From Rutpela maculata (taxonomy: Eukaryota > Arthropoda > Insecta > Coleoptera > Cerambycidae): DNA of 64,000 nucleotides. This document shows positions 46,445 through 57,483 of the stretch, piece by piece. The DNA lies in NCBI GenBank assembly GCA_936432065.2, contig OW386292.2, positions 99,901,829 to 99,965,828 on the forward strand, given 5' to 3'. The notes below the pieces were generated by a model. That model was not told the DNA's origin. It made no database searches and was given only the letters and a program-made list of their open reading frames with translations. The translations under genes were made by a program, and so were the position numbers. Numbering within the stretch: position 1 is the stretch's first letter; every line of letters starts with the position of its first letter.

Positions 46445-47979
46445 TTGCAATTCCACCAAAGCTTAAATCTAACAATTCCACCAAGTGCAATCTTTTCAAG
46501 TGGAGACAACACAGAGGAACCAGGAGCACGCGCCAGGCCATCTGGGAGACCTGCAGGTCTGACCTCTACGGCGAGGCCGCTCCACCGTAATCACAGTGTA
46601 CAAGAAAGCACAGATTATGGTCAGACCGGTGTAACGCAGATGCCGCAAGGTACAGGTTTCGGAGGGCGAGTCAAACGGACGCCAGACCTTGGCTACTTCG
46701 AGACGACGCCACGGGATGCGCGACACCAGGTGGCAGACGACGTTGGATCCACGCATGCGCACAGGCACATCCCAGCGCCTCCACCAAATTTTCCGAACAA
46801 CCCCCTTACGTTTCACCCCCGCCGAAGACATGTCGCCCAACTCAAGAGGCATGAGCTTTCGCAACCAACGACGCGGCCGGCGCATTTTCGTCCCAACGCG
46901 GACACACAACCAACCATGTATGCACCTGAAGATGCTTACATTCACATTGAAAGAAGAACTGTAACGTACAGAGACGTACAACCCTATCATTACATACCCG
47001 AGGACGGACGTATCGAAGGAGCTATGGTACGAACCCGGACACACAACCATTTTCTGAGAATACTCCTTTGAGAGAGGAGATTCACAGACCTCACTCAAGA
47101 ACAAACCAGAATGACTTTCTGTGTCTTCAAGATGAAACCCCGTGGCGCCCAACACCTGAAATGCAATTCTACGCACAAATGTTTGAAAACACTTTAAACA
47201 AATTTGGCGAGACAATGAAGGACGCTGTCCGCGAAACGGACCGAAAACTGCTCATCACATATAGTGGCTTGGACTATAAAGACCCCCACTATTTTCTACA
47301 GGAACTGGAAGACCATTTTCTAAGGGCCAGAATCAAATCTGCGGACTGGACACCCACTGCTGTAGGCCAGCTCAGAGAAGATGCCAAGACATGGCAAGAA
47401 ACGTTCAGGATGGTACGCCTAGATTATGAGGCATTTAGAAAACGTTTGCTGGAAAAGTTCAAAAGCAAAGCGACAGTAGCAAAACTCAGAGCTGAGTACT
47501 AAGGAAGTCGTCAAACGACGGAGCCCGCCGAACTTTTCATTGCACAGAAAGTTGCACTGCACAACAGACTCTTTTCAATGGTTGATGAAACCGAACTACC
47601 CTACATAATCAGCGAACTCTTGTTGCCTGAGATACGTGCTGCACTCAAAGGTGTCTACATAGAAAATGTAGATCACCTATCACAAATTGTTACTGAGATT
47701 GAGGCAGATCTCAAAGAAATGAGGAAGCCACCAACCAGTACACAACAACCATTGCCTCGAGCAAACAATTCACTGTCCAGGGAGAACCGGGCCGTGACCC
47801 AAGCGAATATTAGTAATCGACGTGCGTATACAAGTGCCGAGAAGCGAAATCGAGACGTCCCACCATATCCGTGCAGGAACTGTGGTGACATGCATTACAT
47901 GAAAGACTGCCCACGAAACCGACCATCCGTGATGGAACGTGCCCTTAGTGCCGCCCCAACGTGCGATCACAGCGAGTGA
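46445..47979 (+). pseudogene. Retroelement A gag polyprotein with zinc knuckle
   Basis: The N-terminal frame (46445-47071) ends with PEDAYIHIERRTVTYRDVQ. After a shift at ~47068, capsid-like sequence follows: ETPWRPTPEMQFYAQMFENT, RKLLITYSGLDYKDPHYFLQ, WTPTAVGQLREDAKTWQETF and YEAFRKRLLEKFKSKA, a classical retrotransposon gag region. A TAA at 47500-47502 breaks it. It resumes with ELFIAQKVALHNRL and IENVDHLSQIVTEIEADLK, and ends with a nucleocapsid-type knuckle CRNCGDMHYMKDC (C-x2-C-x3-H-x4-C) near 47869-47907. The same arrangement exists in element B (51812-53013). Gag would form the particle; here at least two lesions block it. Confidence 0.8.
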
Positions 47980-48066
47980 ATCCCAGCGGGAACAAGTGCT
48001 CCGCGCCATCCCCCTACTGATATAAACAGTACAGACGTTGTAGAGGAAAGACAAGAAGAGCCGCGA

Positions 48067-48483
48067 GTGCGTGCGCGTTTAAATGACATAAATGTGTGGG
48101 CAGTGCTAGACACAGGTGCGAACTACACTGTCATTAATAGCCGGTTGCTACAGCCACAACAGCTGCCAGAAAACACTCAACAAGTGCGACTCGCAGATGA
48201 ACATGTTAGTACCGCCAACGGACCAACCAAACTCCCTATGTACATCGACGGACACCCCACCATTGTGAAGGCGTACATTCTACAGGGAATGCATGAAGAT
48301 GTCCTACTGGGCACAGAGTGGATGAAAGAAGAGAAGGTAGTTATGGATTACGCTAATCGGACCGTCACGCATGGCACTGAGGAACGTTATCAAACTGAAA
48401 TGATTTATGGGAAAAGTCGAGAACTACCCGAATTTGAGGAACCCACGACTCCACTCGTCAAGGAATCTGCCTTGCCGCCATGA
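48067..48483 (+). CDS. Retroelement A aspartic protease
   Basis: A 138-residue open frame, part of a longer polyprotein whose junction with gag is broken near 47980. WAVLDTGANYTVIN near 48097-48138 is the retropepsin active-site loop (Asp-Thr-Gly), and HEDVLLGTEWM near 48292 is the second conserved block of the retropepsin fold. Active site and fold elements appear intact. It would cleave the gag polyprotein. No reverse transcriptase follows. The next homologous region is an integrase-like zinc segment 200 bp downstream. Confidence 0.75.
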   Translation: MRARLNDINVWAVLDTGANYTVINSRLLQPQQLPENTQQVRLADEHVSTANGPTKLPMYIDGHPTIVKAYILQGMHEDVLLGTEWMKEEKVVMDYANRTVTHGTEERYQTEMIYGKSRELPEFEEPTTPLVKESALPP

Positions 48484-49362
48484 CCGCGCGCAACGGCCAG
48501 AAATTCTGCTATCTCGGCAACGACAACGTCTCTTGAAGCCGGCGACCAGCCACCATTCCAAAACACGAACATACAGGTTCCGCTTCGATCTGAAACCAGC
48601 GCTCGATCTGGAAGTATGGGAAGAGGGAAACCAGACCCGCAAAAGAGCAAGGAAATTTGCACCGCTGCCCCACGCGACGAGTGCCGCTGGCTTTGACTAA
48701 CCAGCCGAGATGCCACGGCTAGAATTAGCTGATACTCTCAAGGGTCGTGCAGGTGCACCAGCACCAGCACCAGCACAGTCCACATTTTCGCAACCTAATC
48801 CTCACATGGAAAAATGCCAAGAATGCGAATCCGGAATTCCTACCGTACTGGAAGCAAGATCTGCGCCAGGACTACGAACTAAGAGACAACCTGCTGGTAT
48901 GTGAAGGACGGTCGTTGTTCCCTAGTAGTACCATACCAGTTCCGAAACGAGGTGATAGATGAATACCGGCATTTGGCGAGCCGCTTCCGATATTCTGAAG
49001 TGGTGGAGATAATAAGAAAGGAATATTATTGGCCTGACATGGCTGCAGGGATCCGCTCTAGGCTACGCGCCGTGGATCACACACCTAAGGTGCAACCACC
49101 CAGTCAGAAACCCCCACGATTCGCAGAAGTGCGTCCTCCAGAACCAACTGGCACGGCCGGGAAGAATTCCACCTCTGTGAACGAACAATCAGCAAGCGGT
49201 ACAACGAAACCCCGAGACCCAACGAACACTAGTGCGTCACAGCATCTGATGGTGAGTGCGCGAGTGAGGAAGACTTCACCAGAACGTGCAAAGTGCGCGA
49301 GTGCAGCCCCCACCGTGGAAGTGACTGCCCCAGTGCCGGACTTTCGCATCGATCAGCCTTAG
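48484..49362 (+). pseudogene. Retroelement A linker and integrase HHCC-like fragment
   Basis: Past the protease, MPRLELADTLKGR (48710) starts a segment homologous to element B. After shifts it reads LILTWKNAKNANPEFLPYWK, DGRCSLVVPYQFRNEVIDEY and YSEVVEIIRKEYYWPDMAAG, ending IRSRLRAVDHTPK. The YYWPDMAAGI..R block is the N-terminal zinc region of retroelement integrases, but the CxxC pair expected after it is replaced by VDHTPK. A Pro/Ser-rich tail runs on, followed near 49370-49520 by another element-specific segment (LTFNERRMMRSQAAS). No RT, RNase H or integrase catalytic core is present. Confidence 0.65.
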
Positions 49363-49895
49363 ACACTTTGCACCTAAGATAGGTCTTGTACCTCCACGTG
49401 AAGAGACTAGTAGCGCGGGTGCGGGCACCGAAGGAGCGCCTTCCCTGACATTCAACGAACGTAGGATGATGCGATCCCAGGCCGCATCGACAGTGTCATG
49501 CAAGGAGTTTGCCCTTGGCCCTCCACAAGCAAAACCTCAGGTCGGGGATACACTAATCACCGCCCCTCGGCACCTACTGCCGCAGGAGGCGCTAAATTAG
49601 CCGAGTCCTAACCCGCTTCGGGTTGTATTACCCCAGGAAGTCCGTGTAGCACGCCAGATGCGGCTGCACTTCCAATCATGTCGCCCCAACGCCGCACTGC
49701 GGTTAGAGGTCGCCTGCGGGCAGACCATCTCTCTTATTAAAACCCACATCGTCATTTTATTTACCATCAGGAGGCGTTGCTCCTGTTGCCTATATTTCTC
49801 TTACGACATATCGGTCACATCGATGATGACCGACGATATTCGCCATCGATATTAATATCGATATTTTTCATTCGATGCGCATCCCTACTTAACGA
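49363..49895 (+). other. 3' region of retroelement A with stem-loop
   Basis: Degenerate tail coding, then non-coding sequence. GAGGTCGCCTGCGGGC (49705-49720) and the hairpin CAGGAGGCGTTGCTCCTG (49768-49785) both recur at the end of element B. At 49845-49870 there is an AT-rich palindrome (ATCGATATTAATATCGAT). No LTR could be matched. Confidence 0.5.
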
Positions 49896-49899
49896 CGAA

Positions 49900-51265
49900 T
49901 GCCCCACTCAAGGAAGCTTCTATTCTGTTCGATAGCATTCTAAAATACAGAGTCGTCCTAAATAATATGACGGAAAAATACAAAATGTGGCAAACTAGAT
50001 AAATTAAATAAACTATTGCCATCCGTTATTTCAGCAAGGGATGTTATTTCCAATCTCCAATCTCCAACGGTGGGAAGCATAAATTAACTTATCACAGGGA
50101 GTTTTTACGGGCATTCTTGCACGAATAGAAATATACGGACGTAACATGAAGAATTTCGAAAAATTAGTTGTCTTATGAAATGAACATTAATGCATCATAT
50201 GAGTATGGCGCAGCTGATGACGAAGTTGTTGGCCCACACTCACAAATTCAGGTGATAAAGGCTAGAGCATTGTTTTCGATGTGGAAGCAACCGCTATATA
50301 TAGCATTTGATCAAAAAATAACTAAAAACATTCTATTAGATGTCATAACAACTCTTGATAAAATATCATATACTGTTGTCGCTTGTGTAACCCGACTGTG
50401 GTGGTGGTATGGGCCTCTGGAAAAAACTATGAACATAACATTGGACTCTACATGCTTCACGCATCCGGTAACTAAAAAAAAAAAGGTATACTTCTTCGCC
50501 AATGCTCCGCATCTCTTGAAATTAATTCGAAATTGATTTTTGGACACTAGTTTCATATTCAGAGACAGAATGTGGCATTAGCAGTTCAATTAATGTCTCC
50601 TACCGCAGCTGTGCCTCTTAAAAGTTATTTTACTGAAAAATCTGCTACAGATATAGCTGATTTTCTGGAATTGATTAACGACTGGTTAGATATCATGAAT
50701 TCACACTCTACATATCAATCATAAGTTTAATGTAAAAGCCCTTATGGTTTTAAATTAGATGAACAATACCTAATTTTTGACAAAAAATTTAAAAAAACGC
50801 AATGTGGTACAAATATTTCAAAAAAGTATTTTAATTTGGCGTGATTTGAAAGAAAAATATGAAATTTCGTATATGCTTACTAATCGCCTCGATCAAGACA
50901 CTTTTTTCTCAAGTTAGAACTCGTGGTGGGTTACACGATCATCCATCTCCCTTGAACGCAATTTATAGAATAAGGATGATAATTTTGGGAAAAAAACCCT
51001 AATATAGTTCAACAAGATGTAAACATCCGAGAACAAAATGACACTTCAGATGAGTATTTACCAACAAAGTTATTAGTTAATGCCAAAGCGCCGCCCTTAA
51101 AAATTGAAGAAGGGAAACAGCAAGAACTGGAATTTGACAGCGAAAGCTTATCTACCTCTTCATCTGATGAATCGAGTGGATCTTCTCAAGCCGGTGTATC
51201 GCAAACTGAAAAAGATGGGTTTAGATATTTGGTGGTTGCAAGAAAATTTGTACATAAATATCTAG
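49900..51265 (+). pseudogene. Third P-element/THAP9-like transposase, broken
   Basis: A different P-like lineage from those at 5151 and 30330. The core reads EMNINASYEYGAADDEVVG, IKARALFSMWKQPLYIAFDQ, LDKISYTVVACVT and HPVTKKKKVYFFANAPHLLK, continuing to WFLDTSFIFRDR. Then AVQLMSPTAAVPLKSYFTEK and ATDIADFLELINDWLDIMNS appear. The conserved end SQVRTRGGLHDHPSPLNAIY is near 50900-50960, followed by an acidic Ser-rich tail. Frame breaks occur near 50160, 50535, 50725, 50855 and 51000. The THAP finger is not seen. It is clearly inactive and ends in a sharp palindrome at 51233-51295. Confidence 0.8.
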
Positions 51266-51295
51266 GATATTTATGTACAAATTTTCTTGCAACCA
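51233..51295. repeat. Perfect 30-bp inverted repeat with 3-base loop
   Basis: Arms 51233-51262 and 51266-51295 are exact reverse complements separated by TAG. The left arm is in-frame coding tail of the P-like pseudogene. An abrupt perfect palindrome is what a template-switch copying error would leave. Confidence 0.9.
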
Positions 51296-51589
51296 CTACG
51301 ATACTACCATTCATCAGAGCAGAAATAACCTCACAGATCCTAGATTAAAGATTAACTGAACAGACATATTTTCCTATTTCTGGCGTCACTCAGTGAAAAC
51401 TGCTTAAAAAATGATCAGTTCGGTAACGATGAGCAGATGACAGGAAATTCAAAATTGCGTTAGTACATTATTTTGTCTGTACAGCCAAACAACCAAATGC
51501 CAAAATTTAAATAAAAATGTTTATACTTATCAAAAAGAAGTTATTGCTAGGAGAGACTTCTTGTTGAAATACTAACGTGGTTAATAGTA

Positions 51590-51811
51590 GTCGGGGAGTG
51601 TCTTCGTAAATTAGCCGAGGGGCCCGACAGCGTCGTTCAATCCTCCGGTCGACCACCCAGTCCTCGCGTGTTAGAGAAAATATTCTCAGGGGGGCCGACA
51701 GCGACGGTCGCCCATTCCAGCATTTACACACAGCCTGTCTTCGGCGGGGTGAAAACGTGAGGGGGTGTTGTTGTGAAAATAGTGAGAGCGCCGGGTTGAG
51801 CCTTTGCGTTC
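51590..51811 (+). other. 5' region of retroelement B
   Basis: GC-rich sequence before gag B. TAAATTAGCCGAG near 51612 matches a phrase near the 3' end of element A (49594), but no LTR pair could be defined. Confidence 0.35.
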
Positions 51812-53013
51812 GTGCATCCCTGGCGTCGTCACGCACCTGGTTGTGCGCTTCCCGGAGCGGCGCGTCGCTGGAGCTCGAAGAAGGCACTGTTTTCCCCCCG
51901 CCGAAGACATGTCGCCCAACTCAAGGGGCATTCGAACCTAGCAACCCAGTCGGCGCAACCCCGTCCCAGGAGGGACCTAAATCCAAACCCATACCCGGAC
52001 GTACATGCACCTGATGATGCCTACGTTCACATCGAAAGACGAACAGTCACGTACAGGGATGTACAATATATGCCAGAAGAGGCTTACAACAGACGTCAGG
52101 GTTATGAACCTAACCAGGACACACAACAAGTATACGAAAATTCTCCGAGACAGGAAACTCGAAGAACAGAAAACGGACAGACAGGAAGTGACTTTCTGGG
52201 TCTTCAAGAGGAAACCCCGTGGCGCCCAACACCCGAACAAACGTTTTATGCAGAAATGTTTCAAAATGCACTGCATACTTTTGGAGAAACCTTGCGTGAC
52301 AGTGCACAATAAAAACAGAAAATTACTCATTACATACAGCGGCTCTGACTACGAAGATCCGTATTATTTCCTAAAAGGGGTCGAAAACCATTTCAGAAGA
52401 ACCCAACTTCATTATGCGGACTGGACGCCCACCGTCGTGGCGCAGCTCCGAGGTGAAGCGAAAACGTGGCAGGAAATGTACCGCTTAGTACACCTAGACT
52501 ACGAAACATTTCAGCGAAGATTATTAGAGAGATTTAATAACAGGACAACTAGGTAAAAATTACGTGCCCAGCTGTACGTCAGAAGACAATCTACTGAACC
52601 AGTAGAGCTGTTCATCTCACAGAAAGTAGCTCTGCATAACAGGCTGAACCCAACGGTGGAGGACACCGAATTGGTAGACGTAGTCATGGAATTATTGTTA
52701 CCAGAAATCAGAACAGCACCCAGAGGAATTTACATAGAGAATATGGACCACCTCGCCAAGATTGCTGCGGAAATTGAAATGGACTTGAAGGACATTCGTA
52801 AAATGCCTGCAAGTACACAACAACCAACAACGAGACAAATAAATTCACAACCAAGGGAACCCCGGGCTGTGACCCAAGCTCCACCGAGCTCAAGCCTCGT
52901 ACCGCGCCGAGCGGCGCCTGCGCAGACCAACCAGGCGAGAGGAGATGTAAACAACCCCACCCTACCCATGCAGGCATTGTGGGGGAAACCACTACAATAA
53001 AGACTGCCCGCGC
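51812..53013 (+). pseudogene. Retroelement B gag polyprotein with zinc knuckle
   Basis: Homologous to gag A. APDDAYVHIERRTVTYRDVQ near 52005, ETPWRPTPEQTFYAEMFQNA near 52208, and after a shift near 52312 RKLLITYSGSDYEDPYYFLK, WTPTVVAQLRGEAKTWQEMY and YETFQRRLLERFNNR. A TAG at 52554 corresponds in position to the stop region of copy A. ELFISQKVALHNRLNP and IENMDHLAKIAAEIEMDLK follow. The knuckle CRHCGGNHYNKDC lies in a shifted frame near 52972-53010. Three or more lesions are present. Both copies show the same domain order. Confidence 0.8.
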
Positions 53014-53149
53014 GAGCGGCCGTCAGTCGTGGAAACTACACCGTCCGGTGCGCACCGACGAGCGTTGCCAGAGAGTGAAATAGTGAACCAAATAGTGCAA
53101 GACATGCCGACGAGCATTAATAGTACGGATATTGTTGAAGAAGCTCCAG

Positions 53150-53534
53150 CACCAGAAATGAAGTTGCCGCGAGTGCTCGTGAATTTTAATGGGAAGGACC
53201 TTTGGGCCGTACTTGACACTGGGCAAATTATACCGTGATCAATAAGAAACTGCTAGAACCTAGGCAGTTACCCGAGGAAACACAACCAGTACGACTGGCA
53301 GATGGGCAAATCGACAGAGCTTATGGACCCGTTAAATTGTCAATATACATTGACAAACATCCGATGATAGTAAAGACTTACATCCTCGCCGAAATGCACG
53401 AGAACATGCTTTTGGGCACTGAATGGATGCGGGAAGAGAAAGTGGTTGTAGACTACGCGACCCAGACGGTTACCTACGGCGTAGAAGAACGCCATTGCAC
53501 TATACACCACGGACCAGGAAGCACCGACAGTTGA
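53150..53534 (+). pseudogene. Retroelement B aspartic protease, frameshifted at the active site
   Basis: LWAVLDTG near 53200-53221 is the start of the active-site loop. One base appears to be missing directly after it, and the downstream frame (INKKLLEPRQLPEETQPVRL...HENMLLGTEWMREE) continues in a different phase. Copy A is intact at the same place. The remaining fold matches copy A along its length, so this protease died by a single small deletion. Confidence 0.75.
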
Positions 53535-53544
53535 GGAATCAGCT

Positions 53545-53770
53545 GCTTTCCCAGATGCTCAGCCCTCCACGTCGTTAGAAGCAAGTGGATCGGCTGCAAA
53601 ACAAAATGTCCAGACGACATTGGCGCATCCGCCAGCGAGGAATGAATTGCCGCCGCTACAAAGTATTAATGTCCCGATCTTGGACAACCCGAAAAAGGAA
53701 GAGCATCCTGTGGAGAGGACCGAAGTAAGGCACTCCACTAGGCCGCCCTTGTACTCGGCCCCGGCTTATA
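53545..53770 (+). pseudogene. Retroelement B linker, part before the mariner insertion
   Basis: An open Pro-rich frame (MAHPPARNELPPLQSINVPI at 53620 onward) reaches SAPAY at the TA where the mariner-type element is inserted. It resumes at 57484. Confidence 0.6.
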
Positions 53771-56700
53771 CAGTGTATTTCACTTCTCGTGAAGACACCC
53801 CTGTATCTTTTTTATTTGTTGCCGAATTAATTTCAAATTTTTATCAGCCATACAAGTCCATAAGGTGACTTTATTCAACACATAAATGCCGTCTAAATCT
53901 AAAACGCCGGCCTACTGCGATAAAAAGAAAATGTCAATTTTCGAGAAATCATAGCAGGCTTAGAGATAGACAAAAATTTTGTTAACAAAAGTTGTTCAGA
54001 ATCACTTGATATGCCCCCCTGTAAAATTTTGTGAAAATCGGAATATTTTCAAAAAATAATTTTTTGTTTCACTTCTCGTGAAGACACCCCTGTATCTTTT
54101 TTATTTGTGGCCGAATTAATTTCAAATTTTTATCAGCCATACAAGTCCATAAAGTGACTTTATTCAATACATAAATGCCGTTTAAATCTAAAACGCCGGC
54201 CTACTGCGATAAAAAGAAAATGTCAATTTTCGAGAAATCATAGTAGGCTTAGAGATAGACAAAAATTTTGTTAACAAAAGTTGTTCGGAATCACTTGATA
54301 TGCCCCCCTGTAAAATTTTGTGAAAATCGGAATATTTTCAAAAAAAAAATTTTTTTTCACTTCTCGTGAAGACACCCCTGTATCTTTTTTATTTGTGGCC
54401 GGATTAATTTCAAATTTTTGTCAGCCATACAACTCCATAAGGTGACTTTATTCAACACATAAATGCCGTCTAAATCTAAAACGCCTGCCTACTGCGATAA
54501 AAAGAACATGTTAATTTTCGAGAAATCATAGTAGGCTTAGAGATAGACAAAAATTTTGTTAATGAAAGTTGTTCAAGATCACTTCATACGCCCCATGTCG
54601 TCTAAATCTAAAATGCCGGCCTTAGAATAATTAAAATTAAAATCTAATTACTTTAATGAGTTTTAACATCTGTCAACAATATGTAGGTTGGTAGGATGCT
54701 GTCATATAACGAATTCTTTTTGAATTAAATTGGTGGCCCTGAAAAGGGCCGTTGTTTTTACAGAGAAGACTACTAATAATGAATGATAATATTGTCGGAA
54801 AAAAAAATACAGATAAAGCAAAAGCCGCAGTGTTAGAATAGTTCAAAAATAAAAGAAGTTAATGGTTTTTTTTACTTATTTATTATATTGCGCCCCTTTC
54901 CACTAACCCACCCTCAAGTGTAATACACTTCTCAATCCGTTTTCTGTTATTTTTTACAACTCTTCGCAGTTCTTGAGCTGTAACTTCTAAACATGCTTGC
55001 CTTATCCTCTCACAAAGCTGCTCTATATTTTGAGGTCTGGTCATATAAACTTTGTTTTTAATGTGACCCCAAAAATAAAAATCCATTGGAGTGAGATCAG
55101 GTGATCTGGGTGGCCAATGTATTAAAGGGCTATTTCGTCCTATCCATCTTTGGGGAAAATGTTCATTCATCCATGCTCTCACTACTACGGAATTGTGGAT
55201 AGATGCTCCGTCGAGTTGAAAATACAATTGTTCCAAAGGAAAATCAACAATTGCATTCCAAAGATCATTATTTAAAAATTCTAGCAAATTTAACGCATTT
55301 ATATTTTGAAAAAAGAAAAACGGCCCTATTATTGTTTCGTTAAAAATTCCGCACCACACATTTACTTTCTGGGAATATTGCCTTTTACAATTTATTATCC
55401 AATCAGGATTTTCTACTGCCCCTAGAGTTTTGTGATGACACTACCCCGTTGGTGGAGAAAGTTGCCTCGTCCGTGAAAATTACTTTCTTCAAGAAGTCTC
55501 TATTGTTTAAATAATTACCTTGGATCCATAAACAATATTCTAATCTTCTCTCTTCATCACCTTCCTCCAAGGTATGTAAAAATTTTGGTTTAAACGGTTG
55601 TAGCTTATGGCGTTTTAAACATCTCCAAATTTTTGATGCCGACAAATTAAGGTCACGAGCCATATTTCGAAGACTGGTAGTGGGATTGGCGTTAAACGCC
55701 GCTAATATAACATTATCATCTCCGTGATTTCGATTAAGATGTACTCTCGGTTTAAGCACATTGCCAGTTGTATTGAACAAGTGACATATTCTTGCTACGG
55801 TACCATGGTGTATTGGTTGTCTTAGAGGATGTCTTAAATTAAATTCTTCTGCTGCTTCTCTTGAAGACCGTACATTTTCACCGACTATCTTTATTATTTC
55901 AATTTTTTCATCAGTAGTTAAAAGTATTCTAACCATTATGAGAAAAGATATGAAATAAGGAAACTTTAGTATGAATAAAATTATTAAAACAAGAAAAACT
56001 AACAAACTCCACAGAAAATAACAACAATCACTTCTGTCATGAAAGCAATGACGAAATAAATAAAACAATACATATTGACAGTTAATTTCACGGCACTCTT
56101 TACATTCAACGCAATAAAACCGTCCATGTTCCTAAATTTCTGAGCCGATAAGGAGGAAGGATATGATGGAGAGTTACTCCTCCAGAAGAGAGATAACAAA
56201 AAGAAAAAAAGAAAAGATATTACATTCAACTTGATATGTAAAAATAAAAAGCCCTTTTAGTGTTTTATTGAATGCTGATTTTTGTTCACAACTTTCATTT
56301 GTTGGAAAAAGTTCTCTTTATGTGTTCTCTTTTTTTGAAAATATTCCGATTTTCATAAAATTTTACAGAGGGGCATATGAAGTGATCCTGAACAACTTTT
56401 ATTAACAAAATTTTTGTCTATCTCTAAGCCTACTATGATTTCTCGAAAATTAACATTTTATTTTTATCGCAGTAGGCAGGGGTTTTAGATTTAGACGGCA
56501 TTTATGTATTGAATAAAGTCACCTTATGGATTTGTTTGGCTGATAAAAATTTGATATTAATTCGGCAGTAAATAAAAAAGATACAGGGGTGTCTTCACGA
56601 GAAGTGAAACAAAATTTTTTTTTTTGAAAATATTCCGATTTTCACAAAATTTTACAGGGGGACATATCAAGTGATTCCGAACTACTTTTGTTAACAAAAT

Positions 56701-57481
56701 TTTTGTCTATCTCTAAGCCTACTATGATTTCTCGAAAATTAACATTTTCTTTTTATCACAGTAGGCCGGCGTTTTAGATTTAGACGGCATTTATGTGTTG
56801 AATAAAGTCACCCTATGGACTTGTATGGCTGATAAAAATTTGAAATTAACTCGGCCACAAATAAAAAAGATACAGGGGTGTCTTCATGAGAAGTGAAACA
56901 AAATTTTTTTTTTGAAAATATTCCGATTTTCACAAAATTTTACAGGGGGACATATCAAGTGATTCCGAACTACTTTTGTTAACAACATTTTTGTCTATCT
57001 CTAAGCCTACTATGATTTCTCGAAAATTAACATTTTCTTTTTATCACAGTAGGCCGGCGTTTTAGATTTAGACGGCATTTATGTGTTGAATAAAGTCACC
57101 TTATGGACTTGTATGGCTGATAAAAATTTGAAATTAATCCGGCCACAAATAAAAAAGATACAGGGGTGTCTTCACGAGAAGTGAAACAAAAATTTTTTTT
57201 TGAAAATATTCCGATTTTCACAAAATTTTACAGGGGGACATATCAAGTGATTCCGAACAACTTTTGTTAACAAAATTTTTGTCTATCTCTAAGCCTACTA
57301 TGATTTCTCGAAAATTGACATTTTCTTTTTATCGCAGTAGGCCGGCGTTTTAGATTTAGACGGCATTTATATGTTGAATAAAGTCACCTTATGGACTTGC
57401 ATGGCTGATAAAAATTTGAAATTAATTCGGCAACAAATAAAAAAGATACAGGGGTGTCTTCACGAGAAGTGAAACACACTG
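53771..57481. mobile_element. Mariner-type transposon with iterated terminal arms, 3,711 bp
   Basis: Ends read CAGTGTATTTCACTTCTCG and the complement of CAGTGTGTTTCACTTCTCG, flanked by TA (53769-53770 and 57482-57483). The left arm holds three tandem copies of a ~288-bp unit (starts near 53781, 54070, 54358, the last partial). The right arm holds four in inverse orientation (CTTCTCGTG equivalents at 56596, 56885, 57173, 57461, the innermost partial). Between them lies a minus-strand DDD/E transposase. The element sits in retroelement B, whose frame continues on both sides. Confidence 0.9.
54883..55935 (-). pseudogene. Mariner/Tc1-superfamily transposase, one frameshift
   Basis: ATG at 55935 starts MVRILLTTDEKIEIIKIVGE. 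The helix-turn-helix region follows (SSREAAEEFNLRHPLRQPIH, then NPTTSLRNMARDLNLSASKI). The catalytic domain has VIFTDEATFSTNG (first Asp), a shift near 55425, then YSQKVNVWCGIFNETIIGPF. LDGASIHNS gives the second Asp, and HWPPRSPDLTPMDFYFWGHI gives the third acidic residue, an Asp. The protein ends in RKRIEKCITLEGGLVERGAI. Length (~350 residues) is normal for the family. Only one shift separates it from an open frame, so the copy is young. It probably also served related non-coding elements with the same termini. Confidence 0.85.
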
Positions 57482-57483
57482 TA

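Noticed and set aside
46496..47215. A 239-codon minus-strand frame
   Set aside because: It lies antisense to gag A, whose homology to gag B is clear.
49845..49870. ATCGATATTAATATCGAT palindrome as an origin or operator
   Set aside because: AT-rich palindromes of this size are expected in such DNA. There is no repeat or partner.
55999..56229. Minus-strand frame upstream of the mariner transposase, and the N-terminal extension before Met at 55935
   Set aside because: The family start fits the ATG at 55935. The upstream residues are hydrophobic, low in information and lie in the arm-proximal region.
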